From a virus: a stretch of 35,850 bases of DNA. Positions 15,536 to 26,100 of the stretch are shown here, in pieces (positions within the stretch are counted from its first letter, which is position 1; each line of letters opens with the position of its first letter). Location of the stretch: positions 1 to 35,850 of the IMG/VR virus record IMGVR_UViG_3300020578_000228; one strand, given 5' to 3'. The translations under genes and the position numbers were made by a program. The notes below the pieces were generated by a model. That model did not search any database. It was not told the origin of the DNA and saw nothing but the letters and a program-made list of their open reading frames with translations.

Positions 15536-17089
15536 TTAGAATTGCAAAATTACTTTAATATCTTCTTTTTGATTTGCAGATCTTGTGATTGATGATCTGT
15601 TATCTACATAAATGATATTTCCAGAGTATTTTTTAACTTCTGGATTTCCAACGCCATTGGTCACTGACTGACCAAAGTAATATGTCCTACTATTTATTAC
15701 TGTACTGATACCCGTATATGTTGAGTGTATTTGTAAAGTAACACTACCTCCAACAATATTTAAATTACCTCCAGTGCCCGGACTGGAAGTAAACTCATGC
15801 AATTCAAATCCATAAGTTGGAGATGTATTTTGTGTGCCATCACTATTAAATCCAACAAGACTTTTATCTTGCCAATACTTCAATATTCCTGTTGTTTGAT
15901 CATATGAAACCACTCTTCCCACAGCTGTGGATCCAACACCTACAGTTTGAATAATTCTGATATCATCAGTGAATGTTGCAGTGCTATAACCAGCACCAAC
16001 CAATTTCAATGCATATACTGCGCTTGCTTTTGATTCTGTTAATATCATTGATGAATTATAAATCTGTGGATTTTCCACAATCCCAATTCTTGCAATTTGA
16101 TTTCCAGTAATAAAATCGGGGTTTAAATCATCATTTTCAATTCTAGAGTATATTAAGACATTAAATGCACCTAACTCACGATAAATATCTGCTCCATGAC
16201 CTCCTTTAGGCGGAACTATAACATCAAAAGTTGGTGCAGTTGTTCCTGTTGGCACACCACCACCAAGTAAATCTACAGTTCCGTAAGTATAATTAGATCC
16301 ACCTTTAGATATTGTAATTGATTCTACTTTAGAATCGTTGTTTATTACAATTGTAGCTTCAGCACCGTTACCATCACCTTTAATCGGAACATTTGTATAA
16401 GTTTGATTTCCATCTCCTAATCCAACTCCTCTGTTTGTGATAGTAACAATTTTAAGTTGGCCACTGGATGATGCATTGTTTCTGACTGCAGCATCATCCG
16501 TACCAGTTTCCCAATCAGAGGGAACTGGCATAAAATTGACAGAATCAAACTTTACAATATCAGCAGGATTGATAGAATAAAGATATTTCCAAATATATCC
16601 ATCGCCACTTGTTCCGGCAGATCTAGGTTCTAAATCTGTAAAATTAGGTTCATCCAATGATGGTCTACCATCTGGATAATCTGGACTGATTCCATTATGA
16701 AGGCAAATATAAACCTTATAATATTGATTTACCACATAATAATTTGATGCGTATAAACTGGACGATTGTGATGGTTTTGATCTATTAGTTCTACTAATAT
16801 CATGACGATACATGTCATAAGTAGCTCCAGATGTCCAAGTGTTTTTTCTAACAACTCTTTTTACATCTTGTGCTTGAATTTTTTTCAAAGCAATCATCGT
16901 ATCCCAATAATCATTTTCTTCACTAAAATTATCTTTGGGAGCTGGAGGAGTTACATTCCAGGTAGAACTATAATTAGTTGCATTGGGAAGACCGACAAAA
17001 GCATAATATGAATTTGTAGTAGAAGTTGCTGCAGAGACAAAGCTCTTAGCATTTAAAATTCTTAATTGATCAGTTATAATAGCAGACAT
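15536..17089 (-). CDS. gp8: Baseplate wedge subunit gp8
   Basis: A 517-residue protein against 334 in T4. gp8 dimers bind gp7 and gp6 in the baseplate wedge. Matches to T4 include the N-terminal ITDQLRILNAKSFVS region, AFVGLPNATNYSSTWNVTPP (T4 'GRSEPWSSNENEVGFAPP'), SGDGYIWKYLYSI at 161-173 (T4 GDGYVWEYLFEI) and the C-terminal DNRSSITRSANQKEDIKVIL ending in QF (T4 ENRPPIIMAMDQTEEINILF). The extra length includes residues about 210-275, which hold two GxGY-like repeats (TNRGVGLGDG, SKGGSNYTYG). A late promoter at 17107-17114 lies just upstream. The leader is A-rich with no strong Shine-Dalgarno. Confidence 0.93.
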   Translation of the reverse strand: MSAIITDQLRILNAKSFVSAATSTTNSYYAFVGLPNATNYSSTWNVTPPAPKDNFSEENDYWDTMIALKKIQAQDVKRVVRKNTWTSGATYDMYRHDISRTNRSKPSQSSSLYASNYYVVNQYYKVYICLHNGISPDYPDGRPSLDEPNFTDLEPRSAGTSGDGYIWKYLYSINPADIVKFDSVNFMPVPSDWETGTDDAAVRNNASSSGQLKIVTITNRGVGLGDGNQTYTNVPIKGDGNGAEATIVINNDSKVESITISKGGSNYTYGTVDLLGGGVPTGTTAPTFDVIVPPKGGHGADIYRELGAFNVLIYSRIENDDLNPDFITGNQIARIGIVENPQIYNSSMILTESKASAVYALKLVGAGYSTATFTDDIRIIQTVGVGSTAVGRVVSYDQTTGILKYWQDKSLVGFNSDGTQNTSPTYGFELHEFTSSPGTGGNLNIVGGSVTLQIHSTYTGISTVINSRTYYFGQSVTNGVGNPEVKKYSGNIIYVDNRSSITRSANQKEDIKVILQF

Positions 17090-17106
17090 TTTGTCGTTTT
17101 TTTATC

Positions 17107-17114
17107 TATTTATG
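17107..17114 (-). promoter_or_regulatory. Late promoter CATAAATA overlapping gp7 stop
   Basis: CATAAATA fits the late consensus, and its TAA is the stop codon of the 3986-aa gp7-like gene. It lies 17 bases before the gp8 ATG at 17089, implying a short A-rich leader. Confidence 0.65.
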
Positions 17115-20100
17115 TGGAGTAATTTCGATATTTAAGTGGATTATATCTTTGGACAATTGGAGACGTAGAAATTCCAGCCAAACCATTATTGTAAGCAGTA
17201 AATGCCTTTGGATTCAATCTGGTTCCTCCAGAAATTCTGCCCCAACTATATTCACCGTAGAAACTACTAAATCCAAATCCACTTATGCCATTTGTGCTTG
17301 CAACACTCACAACAACTCTAGTCACATAAGTGAGAGCAATACCAGCAGCACTAGTTTGTGCTATTGAGACTTGGGCAACTTTGTAAATATTATCTATGAA
17401 TGAAGTTCCAATTCCAACGATACCACTATTACTAGAAGCAAGCGAAGTTACTCCATTTCCAACATTTGAATTAAATACGGTGAAATAATCACCAGTTTGA
17501 ATACCACTAATCCCAGTTGTGGCAACTCCTACACTATTGATTCCAATGTTTCTTAAGAATGAATTTTGTGGAATAAACAAATCAAATACGAGTCCAGTGG
17601 TTGCTATTCCTACAATTGATGTTGTTGCGATGCCAGTAATAATACCAAAATCCCCATCATAGGTTACGTTACTTATTACTTCATATGTTAGATTTGGACT
17701 TTCTATCAGCACCACTGGTGGGTTTGTGGAGGTATATCCACTTCCAGGAGATGTTACACTAATTGTTGAAACAGCACCTCCACTAATTGTCGATGAACTT
17801 TGTGCTCTATAAGTTGTTCCAAGACCAACTGGGGTTGCAATTGTAACAACTGGATTTGTTGTGTATCCCTTTCCACCACTACTTAAAACAATTGATTGAA
17901 TTGTTCCTGCCGCAGAAACGATTGCAGTTGCTGCAGCTGCAATCAAAGTATCTTGAGAAATGATAGAAATTTTTCTTGGGTTCAAATCAATTGCAGGATA
18001 TTCTGAGTTATTATTGAAGAAGGTTTTTACATTTTCAACCCAAATGGTTGTGCTTGCAATTCCAACACTTTGAATGATATTTGTAGATGGATGAATAAGA
18101 GGTTCGTGAGAAATTCTATCTTTGGTTACATAACTTCCATCAATAACTACATCATTTCTCTGTTTACACCAAATCACTGGTCTAATTATGGTTGGATCTG
18201 TCGTAAGACCGGGACCATTATAGACATTGGTAAGAACTTCATCTATTGAGAGAACTTCCTTGACCAATCTTTCATTTTGCGATTCTTCAAAAGAAGAATC
18301 ATATATTTGAAGAGTGTCACCAGACTTAACAGTTTCTAGAATATCAATACTTTGAGTATCAATATCACCATTTCCTTTGTAGAATAGAATCTTAGAAGTA
18401 TCTCCCGGTTTTGGAGCTTCTGTAAATTGAACCAAACTTCCACTATTAAAGATATAACCATCTCCAGGAACTTGTAAGATATCATTTATAAAGATAAGTA
18501 AGTTTGCCTGTACGTCGATGAGAGATCCGGCTTTTGCTCTAACGGAAAATCTTACAGTATCAATTTCTAACGGAAAAACTTTTCTGACGCCATCAAATAA
18601 TAAATCTAGTGGATCAAGGACTTGCAAATCTCCAACAGACCATCCAGAAAATTTATCGGAGAAAGTATCATCTACAGTAATTTTAAATTCACTAAAAGAT
18701 AAAGAAGTATCTGTTGGAATTCCAGTAGTTCCTCCAATCGCTACAGTTAGAATTTCGCCAACTTTGTATGAATATCCATAGTTTTTAATTTCAAAAGATA
18801 TTATGCTTGATCCTTGACCAACCACAATATCAACAATGGCTTCGGTTCCAACACCAGCTGAAGAACTTGAACTATAAATTAAAGGAATATTACTATATGA
18901 CAGTGGATCATCAAAAATTACTAGTGGTGGATTTGTAGAGGTATATCCAGTACCAGGATTTGTAATTGCAACACTCACGATATTTCCACCACTAATAGCA
19001 GCTGTTCCAATAAACTCAATGTTTGGCGTTCCCAAACTTGTTGTAGCAACACCAACATTTACAACAGTTTGAATTCCGGAACGATATCCAGATCCACTAT
19101 TTCCAATACTAATTGCCGAAATAGCTCCTAATACAGATACAGTTGCCGTTCCACCGGCAGCCACTAAGGGTTGATAACCAAATCCTTCTGTAGATCCAAT
19201 TGAAACAATTACTCCACCTCTAGGAAAAGGTGAGACATTTGGATCATCATTTAAGGCTACTCCAGTACCAACAAAAGAAATTGTACTAATCCCTACAGAT
19301 TCAATTAAATCGTAATTGCCCTCAACGCTAACAAATGATCCAGATCTTGCTGGCAATTGGAAAATATTGTTTAGCAATACAATTGCCTTTGATGTGGAGA
19401 ATCCAGAAATATTGTTCAAATTGTTTGTGAGAGTAAAATCATTTTCAACACTATTAAATTTAGTCGATACAGTCCCATCAAAAACATAATTGTTATAATA
19501 TGGATCTAATGTTCCACCTGGTTCACCAGACTTCATGAACATTCTTCCGTTGAAAGTGGATGATACTTCAAGACCAATATAATCCTCTTCATCACCTCTC
19601 GCATTTGGATTTACAAAAGGAATTTGACCAAAAGGGGGAACAACAAAGTTAATTTGACTATCAATTATATTGTAATCGCCACCCAATCTACTAACTAAGC
19701 TTCCACTGTTGTGTGTTGAAATTCCAGAACCTACCCAACCTCTATTAACTGTAATTGAATTTGAAGTAAGAGATGATGAATTTACTAACATAATCTCATC
19801 ATTTATCTTTATCAAAGATCCTGCAATAATGCTTGAAATTCCCGATAAAGTAACCGTAGTATCATAATAACCAAGAGAATTTGTTAATGATGCGGTAACT
19901 CCATTCCCAATTACTGGAGACATGATTTGATTATCAACTGTCACAAGAAGTTTAGAATTTTGATTTTTTGCAGTGAATTTATGAAAAGTTCCAATTCCAG
20001 CACTTTCAAGGGTCAATACTGTTGGAATTTGTTTTAATGCATCGGAAGCAGATGCTGCAACTCTTACATCTAATTCATTTAATTTTACAATATAAACTGT

Positions 20101-23100
20101 GTTTGGAAGTTTATCTGTTGTTCCTATTCCTGTAATTGTTGTCGTTGCGATACCCACAGCGTTTGCTGTGCTTGATGTAGATTCTGGATATGTGTATACA
20201 ACTTCTTCACCAGTTACAAAATAATTTAATGGTATTCTAATTGTATTATCACTAACACTTACAATTCCCGCATTTGATGCATCAAAAGCTCTCTCAAAAA
20301 TTAAATCGCCATCATGAGTCAAATCAAATTGTTTTTTGATATCATTTTCAGTTCCTTCATAAGATCCGAAAGAACTTACGATATTAGTATTACCCAAATC
20401 TAATTCATCATCCAATGCGATATTATGAATATGACCTATAGTTTGTCTAAACAGTCTAACCTGAACATTAATATTTGGATTTGGTGTATAATTTAAACTT
20501 GTAGTGGAAGCAGTCCCAGAAACACTGAATGTTCCTAAAGAGGAATCAGTACGAATAATACCAAACTCAGATAAACCTGGTGTTGTTCCATCTGTTATAC
20601 AAACTAATTCAGAAACTTCATATTGATTATTCGTAGTGTCTTCAACACTTGCAAAATAATAAGCACCAACGTGCTCGACATTGAAGAAACTTGTTATTAA
20701 ATTAGCAGTTGGAGTCGGTGATGAAGGTATTGAAACTATTTTTGAATCTAATATTGTATCTTTTAAAACTATTGTTCCAATTCCACTTGAAGAAGTATCA
20801 CCAATCGAAACTCTAAGAGTAGTGACTGTATGTCCAACTCCCAAAGCCGAATTTGGAACAAAATCAATATTTACATTGGATCCAGAAATTGAAGGCACAT
20901 AAGTTCCAAGACCAACAGATCCAGAAACAAGAGGTGAATCTGTTGCTAATGGGAAGTATTCCAACAAATTGACATCGGATCCATTATGAAGAACGGTTAA
21001 TTCATTAAATTCATAATAAGAACCATCTGTTGCTCCAATTTGAACCAGTACTTTTGATGCTCTATAAGTAGATGCTATGCCAACAACCGTAGTAGCTGTA
21101 GATGTTCCTGCTGCTAGAGTCTTTGTTGATGCAGCAATGCTTACACAGTTTCCTAGTTGTGTCGTTCCAACTCCAATTGCAGTATCTTCAATATCAAATG
21201 AAATGAAAGTCAAATCATAATTATTAATTTTATATTTGAATGGATAGAATCTTAAATTTCCTTCTGTACCAGAAACACTGAAATCAAATGTTCCTAAGTC
21301 GTCTTGTGTATAAACTGCTCCATAGTGATTCAAATATCCAGTTTCATCATCGTGAATAAATCCAATTAGTCCAACCTGCCGTTCTGTATTATAAGATGTA
21401 TCTAATGCAGAATAGAAATATTTTTTAGAACGAGTAGATGTTAATAGGAAAGTATCTACTGATGTAAAAGGATTGGCTCTTGGATTGCTGTTGAATAATT
21501 CGCTAATGTCATCAAGAATAACAACTCTGTTTCCAATTGATTCTATATAGTCTGATAAGATTCGACTTGAAAATGATATTTTATTTGACTTAATATTACT
21601 ATCAATTTCAAAGTTACTTTCAGTTACCAAGTCAAAATCATAGTAACAATCCAAATCAATCTCATTTTGCAAATCTACTGTTATGGAGACATCAGTATCA
21701 TTTTGCGTTGTAGATAGTCCAACTTGATTTAATGTGGATTCAATAATTAAATCACCAAACTTTTTAAATCCTACAGTATGGACTAAACTATTTGTTGCCT
21801 CGTCCCAATCATCATAATCAACTTTAGATTTTAATGAATATGAGAAATATTGGTAATAATCATTATCGGAAATTTTTTGTAAACTGTCATTTAAGAATCC
21901 AACATTGTTTTGCCACGTTTTCTTGACAATTTCAGATTCTTTAACATCATAAATTCCTTCGTTTGTAATGATATCTACAATTTTTGCTTGAGATCCAGAT
22001 AATGTTTTAATAATATCTCCAATTTCATATATGTTATTTGATGATATTCTTAGGATGTCATTTACAGGATCCCAACTTTCAACTGTCCCATTAGGAATGA
22101 CACTTTCGTCTTTGAAGAAATTATTTTTTTCAAATTTAATATTAAAAATTGGAAAATGTGATTGTGAAATGATCCTTGCAAACGAAGAGTCTGCAGATTG
22201 CCATATTCCGGGAACTTTACCAATTGGCAAATGATCTGCAAGGCTATAAACCACAGTTGCACCAATACCACCAATGTTTGGAGTAGATGCTTTTACTGCA
22301 AATAAACTATAATCATAATTTTCAGAATTGTACCCGTATCCTGTAGAACCAACTCCAACGCTTACATTTTCAATTAAGAACTTAGATCCAACAGTAAATG
22401 GAAAATCTGAAAGATTGCTAAAACTTTTTGCTAATCCTACAGTTACTTCTTTTGTATTATTATTGTACGATATTGTACTTATGCCAGAACCATTTATGTT
22501 ATTAATTGGTATAATCGATGCAATAGAATCCGTGATTGATTTTGTATTTTCAATAATCGAAACAAAAGGATCGCCAAGATTGTAATTCAATTTGACATCT
22601 TCAATTAATTTGTTTGTCACTCCATCAATTAATATTAAATTGGGGGCAATTGTGTAATCCTTTCCAACTGAAGTTATTCCAATTGACTTTAATGTTGATG
22701 AATTTGAAATTTTTAATATATGGGCAAGGTTTGCTAATGGTCTTATTGATAGGTCAGAATAATAATCAAATCCAATGTCATCCAATTTTGTTTTTTTGGC
22801 AGTTCCAATATTAATTCCAGTCACATCTAAAATCGCATTAGTTCCCAGACCAGAATTGACTGAAACCACTTTTGGATATGACGAATAATTTACGCCATTA
22901 GTCTTTACGTTTATTTGATGTATAGAACCCAAAGCTGATAGAGATGTTGTATAATATTCAAATTGACCATCAGTAGATGAATAAGATGAATTTTCTGGAA
23001 CATCTACGGAATTGAAAGTAAAACTCGTAGTATCAATTCCTACCGTAACTGTATATATACCATTATACAAACTATCAACTTTGGTAATTTTATTGTAATT

Positions 23101-26100
23101 TAAAGTTTCTTCATCGACAATAATTTCGGTTTTAGTCAAAGAATTATTTTCTAAATCAATCGGTTCCAATCGGTAGTATAAAACATTTGGAATATAATCA
23201 TTAATCTTAATAGTTGTATGAGCATTTGCATCTACTCCGGGTTTTCCAGATTTGGAAATTTCAAAAGTTGAAGTATTTTTTGACGTTTTAAAAGGTTTTT
23301 TAAATTTAGAATCTTCATAAAAATTCAATTCAAATGCTGGGTAAGAATTTCCAGATTTTGTGAATGCTAAAGATGAATCGGACAAATCAAATTTGAATGA
23401 TACATTTCTGATAGCTTTAAGTGGAGGATTTATTGGTAAAATTGTGCCAAGAGATGCTGAGGTTATATCTATAGTTTCTACAGGAACTGCCAAAGTTGCA
23501 TCATAATATGAACTTGAAAGTTTAATTAAATTATCACTGATCACAACAACATAATAGATCGTTTCATTAGTCAATCCTCCACATGGAGATGATGAAGTAT
23601 GAATTATTTTTTGTCCATTATAAAGTCTATGATTTATTAATTGAATAGTATTATTTGGAACATTTATATCTGATGCTGTAAATGAAACTGGATTTATAGC
23701 CATTCTTCTGTTGAAATTATTATATCTCACAAAAACCGTAGTCGCAATTCCTGGTTTTGCATTTAAAGTTATATTATCACCATTTGTTAACCCATGAGTT
23801 GTTGCAGTAGATACTGTTACAATATTTTGATTAACGGCCCCGATAAAAATACCATCATAATCAGTTTTAAAACTATGAGTATTTCCAACTCCTAATGCAT
23901 GGAAATACACAGTATCTCCAGGAATTGTACCAAGACCGACAAAAACGCCTGTAGAACCAAGTCCAACTTTAACTGTAGAAATTCCTATGAGATCATTTGT
24001 TATTTTAGCTGCATATACAATAGAATTGTTTGTCAGTTGATAACTTGCAATTCCATTTGTAGATATTGAAATAGGAGTTCCGCCGTTTGAATTATAAATT
24101 AATCTTGTTCCAGTGTCAAGTTGATGATCCGGAATATAGATTGTTTTTGTTGGTATTGTAATTTGAGTTATTCCAACGCCAGGATTGCTAAAGAACAACG
24201 TCGATCCAATTCCAACACCTGCTGTGGTTCCTAAACCTACAGATTCCGCAGGATCAAAATATAATTCTTTATTTGCTTTTAAATCATAAGATGTTGAAAT
24301 TCCAAAAGACATTTGAAATTTTCTAGTTCTCTCTGTGAGGGCAATTCCTGATGAGTACGAAGTAACTCCAGATATTTGATTAATATTTCTAAGAACTCGA
24401 ATTCTGGATGACTTTTTATCAATATTAAGAACTTTTACTTTTTCATTGTTAATTTGATAAACATCGTTTTCTCTTATGTTAGGGAAATTCAAGTTTCCAG
24501 ATACTGAAAAATAAGTTACAAGTCCAGTGTTAGTTGTGGATGCAATACTTGTAATAGCAATAAGAGTGTTGTTAGTTACTACAATTGGATTTGTTTTTTT
24601 ATAATCATATTTTCCTGTAATAGTAACTACATCATTATTAACAAAATTATGCGGAAAACTTGAAAATCCAATAAAATTAAATCCTATATTGCTTGCAGAA
24701 AATTCAACATATGCAATAGAAGAACTGGCTGCACTAATTTGAGAAATGTTTTTGCCTCTGACCAAAGAAACATCAGCAGATAATCCTTGACCACCAGTTC
24801 CGGAGTTGTCAAATATAACTTTATCTCCAACCTTATAGTTTTCACCCCCAGTTTTAATACCAATCGAATTTATACTGCCAGCAGAAACTAAATTGATTGT
24901 CGAAACACTTTCTTTAATTTTATTTGGAAGTAGAAGATAATCGTAAAAACTTCTTAATTTTGTTAGGTTATATGGAGTAACATTTCTTAGCCACTTGGTA
25001 TCATTAATATTAATTTTATCTTGATTTGAGGTTTTTTCAAAATTGAATTTAATTGGTTTTGAATAGTATGAATTTCCAATTACATATGGGAATTGTGGTT
25101 TGAAGTAATTTTTAAATGGGCCTTGATTTTGAATTGCTGTCGTATCTAACGTGCAGAAATATGCATAAACACCATTTGGATATTCTGGAGTAATACAAAA
25201 TCTTCCATTATGTTCATCAAGATCGCCATTTTCGGTATATATATAATCTTCAATAAAAAATCCTAAAGGATATAAAGCAAGAGTTGGTCTGTTGCTTTTC
25301 AATATTAAGTCATATCCACTCCTTAGTGCTTTAACAGAACCTCCAGTTGCGGTAGAATATCCATATGGGCCATATATTGGGTTTCCATCATATGCCCATC
25401 CAATAATTGGCGAATGATCATTAGAAATAAGTTCTATGCCATTGAATATTTTTAAATCTTCATTATTTTTTTGGGAGACTACAGAACTTCTTAACTTTCT
25501 TGGTGCATATGCATGACTATATTGCAATCCAAAGTTTTCATAAAATGATTTAGATAAAAATCCATCATCATCGGTAATTTGATTTGCAAAAATTTCCCTT
25601 TCAACCAAATTAATTTGCCATGATTTAATCACAGCTTCAAATTTTGAATTTTTTCCTGGATTAGTAACAGATATTGTTGTATTATTTTCATATTCAGAAC
25701 CACCATTGATAATACGAACTTCGATTAAAGATCCATTAGCAATCACTGGCGTTAGGATGGCACCAGCTCCACTATTACTTACTTGATTTATTGTTAGATT
25801 TGGAATAGAATTGTATCCATAACCAGAATTATTGACAACAACTTTAACTATTTGTCCATTGTAAATTACGGGTGTTACTTGAGCGTTAGACCCTTCAGAA
25901 ATAGTAAATTGTGGTTGATTAAAATTGAGAATCTCTTGAGATCCAAATGAATTCCCACCATTTTCTATAAAAATGGAATCAATTTTTCCTCTAAAAATAG
26001 GTTGTATTTTTGCAGTAAAGTCTTGGCCTGCAAAAATTTCGACGCCAATAGTCCCCTCAACTGTTGCTGTAATTTGTGGATAATTGAAAATATGTGTACC

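Noticed and set aside
15691-15698. Late-promoter-like AATAAATA inside gp8
   Set aside because: It lies in coding sequence about 160 bases before the next gene. In such A+T-rich DNA a single internal match is weak evidence.
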